Positions 24,544 through 31,022 of a DNA stretch of 32,511 nt are shown in pieces. The notes under the pieces were generated by a model. That model was not told where the DNA came from. It worked only from the letters and a program-made list of their open reading frames with translations, and searched no databases. Position numbers and translations under genes: made by a program. Numbering within the stretch: position 1 is the stretch's first letter; each line of letters opens with the position of its first letter. Source of the stretch: a bacterium HR19 (lineage in GTDB: Bacteria > Calescibacteriota > Calescibacteriia > Calescibacteriales > Calescibacteriaceae); NCBI GenBank assembly GCA_002898315.1, contig BEHV01000017.1:1-32511 (forward strand), in the 5' to 3' direction.

Positions 24544-24689
24544 GTTAATTTACCAACTTTTAAACTGGTTATGTTGTTTTGAGTTCGTTTTACGCAAGGA
24601 AAGTGATACATTAAGAATTTCTCAAGATAAGATGCTTATTTTGTTTTTGATTTGGTTCCATCCTTTATAGCCCCTTCGCCTCCTTCTCT

Positions 24690-24708
24690 CCTTCCTGCAT
24701 TATACCAT
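24690..24708 (-). repeat. Left copy of 19-bp direct repeat flanking the R-M genes (contains an extended -10)
   Basis: On the minus strand this reads ATGGTATAATGCAGGAAGG. It matches the copy at 26365-26383 in 16 of 19 positions, all differences being transitions, and has the same orientation. The TGGTATAAT part is an extended -10 promoter element (TGN-TATAAT) pointing towards the GspF-like gene. The surrounding 255-nt region (24520-24774) holds nothing else I can identify apart from the TATAAT listed separately and a purine-rich stretch. Confidence 0.5.
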
Positions 24709-24774
24709 CTCTTGAAATAGTTGATTCAAAACAACTCAATAAATAATCAAAAAAAGTTAGTCAAAATTGAGAGG

Positions 24775-25671
24775 TCAAAAAAACTTTCTTTGAAAAATGA
24801 ATTGTTTAATTCTTCTTTCAGCAAGAGACACATAATTTTGGTTGATTTCATATCCGACAAATTTCCGGCTGGTCATAAGACAAGCGATCGCCGTCTGACC
24901 ACTTCCCATAAATGGGTCAAGGACAATTTCACCTTCAAAAGTGTAAAGCTGGATAAGGCGATAAGGGAGTTCAACCGGGAAAGGTGCGGGATGTCCTATT
25001 TTCTTTGCAGATTCTGGTGGAAATGTCCATACACTTTTTGTAAAATTAAGAAATTCTTCTCTTGATATAGTGCTTTTTCTCTTGAAAGGATTTTCTCTTT
25101 TTAAAGATGATTTTGAAAAAACGAGTATATACTCATGCTGGTCACGAAGGGTAGGATTCTTTGGAGAAAGCCAGGAACCCCAAGCGGTTGATGGACTTCC
25201 TCCACCTGCTTTATTCCAGATGATTTCTCCTCTCATCAAAAATCCAAGTGAAATCATATCTTCTATTACATAAATGTGAAGTGGTAAATATGGCTTTCTT
25301 CCAAGGTTTGCAATGTTTATCGCTAATCGCCCACCGGGAACAAGAACTCTTTTAACTTCTGAAAAAACCCTTTTTAAAAAGTCCCTGTATTCATTTAGTG
25401 TTAAGTCATTATCGTATTCCTTTCCAACATTATAAGGTGGAGATGTTACAACAAGATGAACAGAATTATCTGGCAATTCTTCCATCTTCTCACTTGATTT
25501 GCAGAAAATCTTATTTATAAATTCATCGGGAATTTTATTTTCAATATACTCAACTTGCTCCTCCTTTGGCAAATCCTGATATAGTTTTCTTGAATAGAAA
25601 ATTGAAGCGTCATGATTTATTCTACCAGGAGAACCAAAGCTGCTTGTTTTAGTTCCTATTCTTTTTCCCAT
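24775..25671 (-). CDS. Type II DNA methyltransferase, probably N4-cytosine (beta class)
   Basis: This is the modification enzyme of a type II restriction-modification pair. The catalytic motif IV TSPPYN (76-81) comes before the AdoMet-binding motif I DPFMGSGQT (about 252-260), the order of beta-class methyltransferases. S/T-PPY favours N4-cytosine over N6-adenine as the target. The N-terminal segment with TKTSSFGSPGR and HDAS-x-FYSRKLY is shared, as far as I recall, by a group of archaeal and thermophile N4-cytosine enzymes such as M.MthZI. At 298 residues it is full length. The ATG at 25671 overlaps the end of the endonuclease gene by 16 nt, so translation is probably coupled, with the endonuclease upstream. 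The recognition site cannot be read from the sequence; CGCG (by analogy with ThaI) is a guess. Confidence 0.9.
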   Translation of the reverse strand: MGKRIGTKTSSFGSPGRINHDASIFYSRKLYQDLPKEEQVEYIENKIPDEFINKIFCKSSEKMEELPDNSVHLVVTSPPYNVGKEYDNDLTLNEYRDFLKRVFSEVKRVLVPGGRLAINIANLGRKPYLPLHIYVIEDMISLGFLMRGEIIWNKAGGGSPSTAWGSWLSPKNPTLRDQHEYILVFSKSSLKRENPFKRKSTISREEFLNFTKSVWTFPPESAKKIGHPAPFPVELPYRLIQLYTFEGEIVLDPFMGSGQTAIACLMTSRKFVGYEINQNYVSLAERRIKQFIFQRKFF

Positions 25672-26351
25672 AGCTCAATCCACCTCCTGAAAGGCTCATA
25701 TATATCAATTTCCTCTTTTTCAGGTCTTTGCCAGCATATTCCAATTCTATTTGTTTGCTTATGGCTTATAAGTTCGCTCAGAGCAATATTACTTATTTCA
25801 ACACCTCTCGGATTAGTTCCTTTCCTTGGTGTAAATATATATTTTTCCTTGCCAATTTTTGTAAAAATTTCTCTTTGAACTTCAAGCGGAATATAATAAA
25901 AGCTACCTTCTCTGTTCCAAACAACCTCAACAAGTAAAAGTTCGCTATTAGGTTCATACGAATTAAAAAATTCATGAACTTTCTTCCAATCAACGGTCCA
26001 TATCAATTTTACTCCGCTTCCAGAGAGTTTTTCAGGATTTCTCGGGAAGACACCTGTTTTCGTTTTAATTGAAATAGGAAATCCAAATAATCTAATATCA
26101 AAATCAGGAGAAGATGGGTCTCCCAACTCAACGTTATCCGCACCAAATTTATAAATCAGCAAAGCAATTAAAATCTGTTCCCTTAATGTTCCTATTTCCA
26201 TTCCGACTTTCCCACCTTTTGATGCTTCTTTCTCAGCGAGGTAAAACATATAAGGCAACTTCTTTTTTATTTTCTCTACCGTGCTTTCGTCCTCAAAAAT
26301 ACTTTTATCATTCTTAATTCTGAATCTTGCGAATAAATAAAAAACTGCAAT
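25656..26351 (-). CDS. ThaI-like type II restriction endonuclease, probable ATT start
   Basis: This gene lies immediately upstream of, and overlaps, the DNA methyltransferase gene. The protein resembles the ThaI family of restriction endonucleases: K-L-P-x-x-F-Y-L-A-E, M-E-I-G-T-L-R-E, PISIKT, GVKLIWTVD, YYIPLEVQ and GTNPRGVEIS are landmarks I associate with that family. The likely PD-(D/E)XK-type centre is S-P-D-F-D...S-I-K (D85, K96), preceded by E52. The frame stays open to a stop at 26397-26399 but has no ATG, GTG or TTG before the TTG at 26256-26258, which would cut off the conserved start. GGGAGGG (26360-26366), 8 nt before an in-frame ATT at 26349-26351, makes ATT the probable start (231 residues). 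The TTG gives 200 residues. Cleavage site is unknown. Confidence 0.78.
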   Translation of the reverse strand: MAVFYLFARFRIKNDKSIFEDESTVEKIKKKLPYMFYLAEKEASKGGKVGMEIGTLREQILIALLIYKFGADNVELGDPSSPDFDIRLFGFPISIKTKTGVFPRNPEKLSGSGVKLIWTVDWKKVHEFFNSYEPNSELLLVEVVWNREGSFYYIPLEVQREIFTKIGKEKYIFTPRKGTNPRGVEISNIALSELISHKQTNRIGICWQRPEKEEIDIYEPFRRWIELWEKE

Positions 26352-26359
26352 AAAAAATT

Positions 26360-26366
26360 CCCTCCC
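26360..26366 (-). promoter_or_regulatory. Shine-Dalgarno sequence that decides the endonuclease start
   Basis: GGGAGGG on the minus strand lies 8 nt before the ATT codon at 26349-26351, and the extended -10 box just upstream would place the transcript start at its 5' edge. No other ribosome binding site lies near the downstream TTG (26256-26258). Confidence 0.5.
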
Positions 26367-26383
26367 TTTCTGTGTTATACCAT
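26365..26383 (-). repeat. Right copy of 19-bp direct repeat flanking the R-M genes (contains an extended -10)
   Basis: On the minus strand this reads ATGGTATAACACAGAAAGG, 16 of 19 identical to the copy at 24690-24708 and in the same orientation. TGGTATAAC is an extended -10-like element positioned to transcribe the endonuclease-methyltransferase pair. Confidence 0.5.
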
Positions 26384-26396
26384 TTTTGAGAAGGTT

Positions 26397-26900
26397 TTAG
26401 TCGGGTTGAATATTCTCTGGATTTCTCATCATAATAATTGCGTCTTCATTCACATAATACTTTTTCCTTATCCCTATCTTTTTGAATCCATACTTTTTGT
26501 AAAGGTTTATAGCAGGTGTGTTTGAAGGTCTAACTTCAAGAAATATTGAGCTTTCTTTGTTCTTCTCAATCAAGAACTCAAGAAGTTTTGAGCCGATTCC
26601 TTTCCTTCTCCATCTTTCATCTACCGCTATGTTCTCCAAATGAACCTCATCAAGAATTTTGCTGAAAACGATATATCCTACCACCTCTCCATTTAGTTCG
26701 GCGACAAAAAGTTCTTTTTTCTTTATTGAACGAATAAGAAGATTCCTGCTCCACGGACTTTCAAAAGAGCTGAATTCTATCAGAACTATCTTCTCAATGT
26801 CTTCTTCTCTTCCTTCTCTTATTTTTATCTCTAAGTTTTTTTGTTTTTCTTCGCTTTCCTGTTTTTTTGTTCCAGCGGTCATCCCAAGATTTTTCTTCAC
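26397..26900 (-). CDS. rimI: Ribosomal-protein-alanine N-acetyltransferase, RimI-like (GNAT)
   Basis: This is a GNAT acetyltransferase of the RimI type, which acetylates protein N-termini (S18 in E. coli). The protein has 167 residues including a ~22-residue charged N-terminal extension. The GNAT core runs from IKIREGREEDIEKI (about residue 25) through FSSFESPWS, the acetyl-CoA loop R-R-K-G-I-G-S-K-L (about 99-107) and the RimI-type LEVRPSN-x-A-I-N-L-Y-K-K-Y-G-F segment (about 121-138). RimI, rather than a generic GNAT, is supported by the ESPWS and VRPSN-x-x-A motifs. The start at 26900 is a GTG; an ATG at 26882 is equally possible. The gene ends where the upstream stop for the endonuclease frame lies, so the R-M pair follows directly. 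Confidence 0.85.
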   Translation of the reverse strand: MKKNLGMTAGTKKQESEEKQKNLEIKIREGREEDIEKIVLIEFSSFESPWSRNLLIRSIKKKELFVAELNGEVVGYIVFSKILDEVHLENIAVDERWRRKGIGSKLLEFLIEKNKESSIFLEVRPSNTPAINLYKKYGFKKIGIRKKYYVNEDAIIMMRNPENIQPD

Positions 26901-26937
26901 TCTCTACCCAAACGACATTTTCAAAATTTAATTTATA

Positions 26938-27483
26938 CTAACTTGATTTTGTTTTCCTATTTTGTTTATGATTTGATTTTGATATTCTGTCCGCATACTC
27001 CTCTAAAAACTCTCCCTCAATAAGATTTAGAAGTTTCACACTCTGATTTATGTTGTTCAGAAAGAAAAATTTACCTTTCCTTTGCAGAAGGATTTTCTGC
27101 GTGAAGATTAACTTTCCGTGTTTTCGCAGTATTTTCTTTATTGCTTGTATGAGAAATTCCACTTCTTCTTTTTCATCTGGATTGAAATCAAATTTTTTCG
27201 CGGTTATAATTCCAACTATTACAACATAAAGTAAGGTCAATAATATATCTGCAAAAAGAGTTATCGGGTAGTGATAGAACTTTCTCTGAAATAGAGATAA
27301 AGCGGTTATCGCAATTTTTATTATTGAGCTTATCTTCACTTTTCCTGCCAGCTCCTTTTCATAATCAAATTTTGAAAGCAACCTGATGAGCTTTTTGAGG
27401 GTTTTTTCTTCAACTTCAACAACCTTATCTCTCACTCCCGATACTCCGTTTTTTAGCTTCTCTTTCAGTTCCGAACCCTTCAC
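26938..27483 (-). CDS. Hypothetical membrane protein
   Basis: I do not recognise a family. The 181-residue protein is lysine-rich at both ends and has one clear hydrophobic segment (about residues 73-95, TLFADILLTLLYVVIVGII) preceded by an amphipathic stretch, so a single-pass or hairpin inner-membrane protein is likely. The region after the helix (D-F-N-P-D-E-K-E-E-V-E-F-L-I-x-A) is helical and charged. The start is a GTG; TAAAAT (27493-27498) ends 9 nt before it, matching the leaderless pattern seen elsewhere in the window. rimI follows on the same strand after 37 nt. Confidence 0.55.
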   Translation of the reverse strand: MKGSELKEKLKNGVSGVRDKVVEVEEKTLKKLIRLLSKFDYEKELAGKVKISSIIKIAITALSLFQRKFYHYPITLFADILLTLLYVVIVGIITAKKFDFNPDEKEEVEFLIQAIKKILRKHGKLIFTQKILLQRKGKFFFLNNINQSVKLLNLIEGEFLEEYADRISKSNHKQNRKTKSS

Positions 27484-27492
27484 CTGATATTT

Positions 27493-27498
27493 ATTTTA
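27493..27498 (-). promoter_or_regulatory. Putative -10 box of the hypothetical membrane protein
   Basis: TAAAAT ends 9 nt before the GTG at 27483, and only an AGG touching the start codon could serve as ribosome binding site. Confidence 0.3.
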
Positions 27499-27534
27499 TT
27501 CCCGTTTTTTCATTTTTTAAGAAAAAGTAAGGTT

Positions 27535-29055
27535 TTACTCTTTTGTTATTTTGATAATCACGGGGTTTGATGAAATGCTGATGTATCCATCTTTTGCTGG
27601 TATTTCTTCTCCGTATATACTGAACGCTTTTGATTTTGATGGAATTTTTATTTCAAAAGGTGAAAGTATCTCTTCTCCCGTGCTTTTCGTTGCCCAGATA
27701 AATACGAGATACTCTTTCTCGTCTTCAAACACAGGCGAAAATATAATCTTTCCCTCTTCGTCAGATGAAGTTTGGTTCGCGTTTTCTGGCAGATTTATTT
27801 TCATATCTCCGATATATTTTTTGCCTTTCAGATTTTGGGAGACGAATTTCAGAGCTGAAAATGACTTTTTGGGAGATAAATCTTTTTTGGTTATTCCGAA
27901 ATATCTTTCAGCAGGTAGTGGTGTGTAAAATTCGTCTGGCAGGTCTTTGAGCGTATATACACAAAAGATTTTAACTCCGAACATTGATGAGATTAAAAAA
28001 GCTCTTATGAGGAACTCCGCTTGTTTTTCCTCGGAAACGAAATTTTGGGGAGAAGTAGGGTCTGATGGCCATCCCATTTCGGTTATGTAAACTGGAATGT
28101 TCTTTTCTATCCCTAATATATTGATGACTGATTTTATGAAACTTATAAGGGAGCCGTTTGTGTTTGCTGAATCTTCTGGTGGGAGCAAGGGTGGATAAGG
28201 AAGCTGATTTGAACCTGTGTATGGGTGTATAGCCACTGCATCAGAAAGCTCTATCACTCCCCTGACTTTCAGCTCTCCTAAAAACTCGTTCCATGGAAAA
28301 ATAACATTTGAGGGAATTCCGCTCGGGCGTATCATCATAAGCCCTCCTGTAAATACCTCATTTTTTTCGTTCTTTATTCTGTTTCTTGCATATATGAACA
28401 GCTCTGCGTATGAAGATGGGTTTGGTGGGTTCATAAAAATTATCCAGTTCGGTTCATTCCATATTTCAAATCTCTGGACTTCGGGTATCTCTCTTGATAC
28501 TGTTTCTGCGAATTTTGCGAACTTCTGTGGGTCTGGTATGAAGAAACTGCATACGCTCTTACAGCTTTGGGTCTCACCACCTTTTTCTATGCATTCCTGA
28601 GTACAATTGAGGGAGCTATCACTTGCCCACCAGTTCCCATAATCTAAAATCCCAATTATGTCAATCCCTCTTTGTTTTGCTTTCGTGAAAAGGAAACGAT
28701 ATTTTTCTAATGCGTTTTGATTTATTCTGTTCTCTTCGGGTTCAATATCAAGCCAGAGTATATCTTTTCTTATCATCTCAAATCCCGCTTCTTTTATGGT
28801 GTCAAGCTCTTTTTCTATATTTTGTGCCTCTGAAAACGGATTGATGTGTGCTGAAACACACAGCTTTGATGGCTCCAAAGGTATCTTTATCCCAATCCCT
28901 AAAACCTTCTCCGCAAAAGGATTTTTTATCTCTATCTCAACCGATTTTTTTGATGATTTGCTTGAGCTACACGAAAAAAGTAAAAGAAATATAATTAGCT
29001 CCACAAACCTGATTTTTTCTCTTATTCCACATCTTACTTTATTTGGACTTATCAT
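27535..29055 (-). CDS. Secreted glycoside hydrolase lipoprotein, clan GH-A (GH39-like)
   Basis: The 506-residue protein has a lipoprotein signal ending in LLFSC (Cys29) followed by a serine/lysine linker, so it is exported and lipid-anchored. A (beta/alpha)8 barrel of glycoside hydrolase clan A follows (about residues 65-420): the acid/base glutamate is in FEIWNEPNW (E201) and the nucleophile in YITEMGWPS (E326). HPYTGSN and the Y-T-L-K-D-L strand fit the same fold. The C-terminal ~85 residues form a beta-sandwich-like domain. GH39 or a related family is the best guess; the exact family and substrate (xylan, mannan or a self-made polysaccharide) are not decided by sequence. A cluster of four cysteines (NCTQEC...SCKSVC, about 148-167) suggests disulfides. 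TAAAAT ends 10 nt upstream of the ATG. Confidence 0.82.
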   Translation of the reverse strand: MISPNKVRCGIREKIRFVELIIFLLLFSCSSSKSSKKSVEIEIKNPFAEKVLGIGIKIPLEPSKLCVSAHINPFSEAQNIEKELDTIKEAGFEMIRKDILWLDIEPEENRINQNALEKYRFLFTKAKQRGIDIIGILDYGNWWASDSSLNCTQECIEKGGETQSCKSVCSFFIPDPQKFAKFAETVSREIPEVQRFEIWNEPNWIIFMNPPNPSSYAELFIYARNRIKNEKNEVFTGGLMMIRPSGIPSNVIFPWNEFLGELKVRGVIELSDAVAIHPYTGSNQLPYPPLLPPEDSANTNGSLISFIKSVINILGIEKNIPVYITEMGWPSDPTSPQNFVSEEKQAEFLIRAFLISSMFGVKIFCVYTLKDLPDEFYTPLPAERYFGITKKDLSPKKSFSALKFVSQNLKGKKYIGDMKINLPENANQTSSDEEGKIIFSPVFEDEKEYLVFIWATKSTGEEILSPFEIKIPSKSKAFSIYGEEIPAKDGYISISSNPVIIKITKE

Positions 29056-29065
29056 CTATCTATAA

Positions 29066-29071
29066 ATTTTA
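29066..29071 (-). promoter_or_regulatory. Putative -10 box of the GH-A lipoprotein gene
   Basis: TAAAAT ends 10 nt before the ATG at 29055 in the 30-nt gap after the methyltransferase gene, with no Shine-Dalgarno sequence. Confidence 0.3.
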
Positions 29072-29085
29072 TTTCTCTTTCAAGG

Positions 29086-30111
29086 TCAAATCTTTTTGAA
29101 GTGAGCTATTCCAAAAGAAGTGTTGTAGAATGAGATGAAAGTAGGAAGGAACCGCTTTTTTATGAGGTTGAGAAAGATTTTTGCGGGAAAAAAGTGGAAT
29201 TCAAAAGCGATATGCTTCACCGTCAAAGGATAGCGGGAAATTAACTCCCTCTCACATCCTTCACAGTCAATTTTGAGAACATCGGCTTTTTCAGATAATA
29301 TGTCAGATGGAGTAATTTCTCTGCAAAAAAGCTCAGCAGATAGGTTGTTGAGTTTCAGATTTTCATAACATTCATGTATTGCGCTCTCGCTTATGTCAAA
29401 ACCAAGAACTTTTTCCGCCCCACTTTTGAGAAAGTAAATCACAGAATCACCTATACCACATCCAACATCAATAACTGAAAGCCCTGAAAAATCACAACAC
29501 CTATAAGGTTCTTCAAAGAATATCTCATAAATATTGTATAGAGCATCCGGGTTGGTTTCAAGATTTACTCTCATCTTTACTTCATCTTTTTTATCGCGCG
29601 GAAATTCAAAAGATAGGAGTATGACTTTATCTTTTAGCGATAGAAACTTGACTTTATCTCCGAGCAAAATCAGACCCTCAAAGAAAAGATCAAAACCTTT
29701 AATTTTATCTTTTTCTATTTCCAGCTCAACATTATCTTTTTTGAGTATTATTTTGTCGTTTTTGGGTTTGCAGATTCCCATCTCTTCAAGCCAAAAAAAT
29801 CCTGATATGGCTTTATACAACCTGAGATTATCTGATTGAAAAAGATTTTTTCTGTCTTCTCTGCTGAAAAATATTTTTTCTTTCTTTTTTATAGAGATTT
29901 CAGCGTTATCTTTTGCAGAAAGCAGAAACATCAGGAAATCCTCAAAATTATCTGAATACCTTTTGAGAAAAATAAGTTTTTGAATGAATCGTCCAAGGGG
30001 TATCTTCCAGAACTTTTTGCTGATAAGAACCTTCCTTTCAATAGCAGAAAGAAGGTAAGAGATTTTTTCAATATATATTTTTGTCTCCCTTTTATGCGGT
30101 GAGGAGAGCAT
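29086..30111 (-). CDS. FkbM-family SAM-dependent methyltransferase
   Basis: Residues ~190-341 form a methyltransferase domain of the FkbM type. They contain motif I VIDVGCGIGDS (about 214-224), the AEKVLGFDIS acidic strand, the N-L-K-L-N-N-L segment (about 257-263) and the diagnostic LKIDCEGCERELI (about 285-297). FkbM enzymes typically O-methylate sugars or polyketides, so glycan modification is plausible but unproven. The N-terminal ~190 residues are charged and partly helical, with a beta-rich middle, and match no family I know; they may recognise the acceptor. The ATG at 30111 has TATAAC ending 10 nt upstream and no Shine-Dalgarno sequence. The GH-A lipoprotein gene follows after 30 nt, possibly in one transcript. 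Confidence 0.8.
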   Translation of the reverse strand: MLSSPHKRETKIYIEKISYLLSAIERKVLISKKFWKIPLGRFIQKLIFLKRYSDNFEDFLMFLLSAKDNAEISIKKKEKIFFSREDRKNLFQSDNLRLYKAISGFFWLEEMGICKPKNDKIILKKDNVELEIEKDKIKGFDLFFEGLILLGDKVKFLSLKDKVILLSFEFPRDKKDEVKMRVNLETNPDALYNIYEIFFEEPYRCCDFSGLSVIDVGCGIGDSVIYFLKSGAEKVLGFDISESAIHECYENLKLNNLSAELFCREITPSDILSEKADVLKIDCEGCERELISRYPLTVKHIAFEFHFFPAKIFLNLIKKRFLPTFISFYNTSFGIAHFKKI

Positions 30112-30121
30112 TTGATGAAAA

Positions 30122-30127
30122 GTTATA
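30122..30127 (-). promoter_or_regulatory. Putative -10 box of the FkbM-family gene
   Basis: TATAAC (5 of 6 matches) ends 10 nt before the ATG at 30111, without a Shine-Dalgarno sequence. Confidence 0.35.
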
Positions 30128-30189
30128 TCTCAGAGAAGAAAAAATTTCTTTTTGAGTTAAGTTTGGAAAGAAAGAGGTGAAAGGAGAGA

Positions 30190-30226
30190 AGGGGAGGGGT
30201 TTAAGAGAAGAAAATTTCCCTCCCCT
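30190..30226 (-). terminator. GC-rich hairpin after the peroxiredoxin gene
   Basis: AGGGGAGGG (30190-30198) pairs perfectly over 9 bp with CCCTCCCCT (30218-30226) around a 19-nt loop. It starts about 20 nt after the peroxiredoxin stop and stands out in this AT-rich genome. On the minus strand it is followed by a pyrimidine-rich but not T-only stretch, so termination or 3'-end protection of the message is likely but not certain. Confidence 0.5.
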
Positions 30227-30246
30227 GTTTAAATGCGCATTTTTAA

Positions 30247-30858
30247 TTATTTGAGAACTTCTCCGACTCTTCCTACTATATCAGCACCGGGTTTGAGTGT
30301 CTTTTTGCCGGGTTGCCACTTTGCCGGGCAAGCTTCGTCTGGGTGTGCATAAACATATTGATATGCCTGAACTTTTCTCACAAGTTCGTCTGCATTTCTT
30401 CCGACCGGGTAATGATTTACTTCGGAACCAACAAGAATACCGTCTGGATTAATTATGAATGTGCCACGAAGTGCGAGCCCGGAGTTCTCATCATAAACAC
30501 CAAAGAGCCGTGATATATACCCGGTTGGGTCAGCTGCCATTTTCCATTTGAAGTCCTTCATAAGTGGTTCTTCTTTACACCATGCGAGGTGGACATATTG
30601 AGTATCTGTACTGCAAGATATGACTTCAACATTGATTTTTGTAAGTTCGTTGTATTTTTCATTTACATCTGCGAGTTCTGTTGGGCATACGAAAGTGAAG
30701 TCAGCTGGATAGAAGAATAGAACAACCCACTTTCCCTGTTGTAAAAGGTCGTAGAGATTTACTGAACCGAAACCTTTTTTCTGTGGGTCATAATAGGTTA
30801 TCTTGAAGTCCGGGACTTTCTGTCCTACTTTTACTTCTTTTACCGAACCATCAACCAT
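30247..30858 (-). CDS. Peroxiredoxin, typical 2-Cys (AhpC/Prx1-type)
   Basis: This cytoplasmic thiol peroxidase reduces H2O2, alkyl hydroperoxides and peroxynitrite. The 203-residue protein has the peroxidatic cysteine C58 in FYPADFTFVCPTE and a resolving cysteine C177 in HPDEACPAKWQPG, the arrangement of typical 2-Cys peroxiredoxins. The active-site arginine is expected in LALRGTFIINP. Two further cysteines (ISCSTD and AWCKEE) sit mid-protein. No ahpF or thioredoxin-reductase gene adjoins it, so the reductant is unknown. Translation should be strong: AAGGAGGT ends 8 nt before the ATG. An imperfect dyad covers the likely -10 region, a possible operator. A GC-rich hairpin follows the gene, so it is probably monocistronic. 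Confidence 0.93.
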   Translation of the reverse strand: MVDGSVKEVKVGQKVPDFKITYYDPQKKGFGSVNLYDLLQQGKWVVLFFYPADFTFVCPTELADVNEKYNELTKINVEVISCSTDTQYVHLAWCKEEPLMKDFKWKMAADPTGYISRLFGVYDENSGLALRGTFIINPDGILVGSEVNHYPVGRNADELVRKVQAYQYVYAHPDEACPAKWQPGKKTLKPGADIVGRVGEVLK

Positions 30859-30866
30859 GGCTTTTT

Positions 30867-30872
30867 ACCTCC
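30867..30872 (-). promoter_or_regulatory. Strong Shine-Dalgarno sequence of the peroxiredoxin gene
   Basis: GGAGGT (within AAAAAGGAGGT) is separated by 8 nt from the ATG at 30858. It is the best ribosome binding site in the window together with that of ctpA. Confidence 0.8.
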
Positions 30873-30876
30873 TTTT

Positions 30877-30898
30877 TTATTTTATCAATAGAAAATTA
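30877..30898 (-). promoter_or_regulatory. Imperfect AT-rich dyad over the peroxiredoxin promoter (possible operator)
   Basis: On the plus strand this reads TTATTTTATCAATAGAAAATTA, with half-sites TTATTTTAT and ATAGAAAATTA roughly symmetrical. It overlaps a minus-strand TAAAAT (-10-like, 30879-30884). Position and AT-rich palindromic character resemble Fur/PerR-type operators, but it does not match the PerR consensus closely. Confidence 0.25.
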
Positions 30899-30966
30899 GT
30901 TTTTGTTTTGTGGTAGGTGGAAAAATCAAAAAATTTTCTAAATGAAAAAAATTTGCAACTAATTTT
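30892..30966. repeat. 10-bp inverted repeat upstream of the peroxiredoxin gene
   Basis: AAAATTAGTT (30892-30901) recurs inverted as AACTAATTTT (30957-30966). The two arms are 55 nt apart in the 164-nt region between the peroxiredoxin and clpX genes. They could be paired protein-binding sites; in AT-rich DNA a 10-bp match can also arise by chance. Confidence 0.3.
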
Positions 30967-31022
30967 ATCACATCAAAATCATTCCCTCAGAAACATCTTT
31001 ATGGTTTTTGAGCGATAAATTT

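Noticed and set aside
24520-24774. Small gene in the 255-nt gap next to the methyltransferase gene
   Set aside because: No frame of useful length with a ribosome binding site was seen; the frame running into the methyltransferase region is the complement of that gene.
26938-27483. DUF1232/YkvA assignment of the small membrane protein
   Set aside because: The single hydrophobic helix is in a similar place, but the S-P-I-D-L-I-P-D motif of that family is absent.
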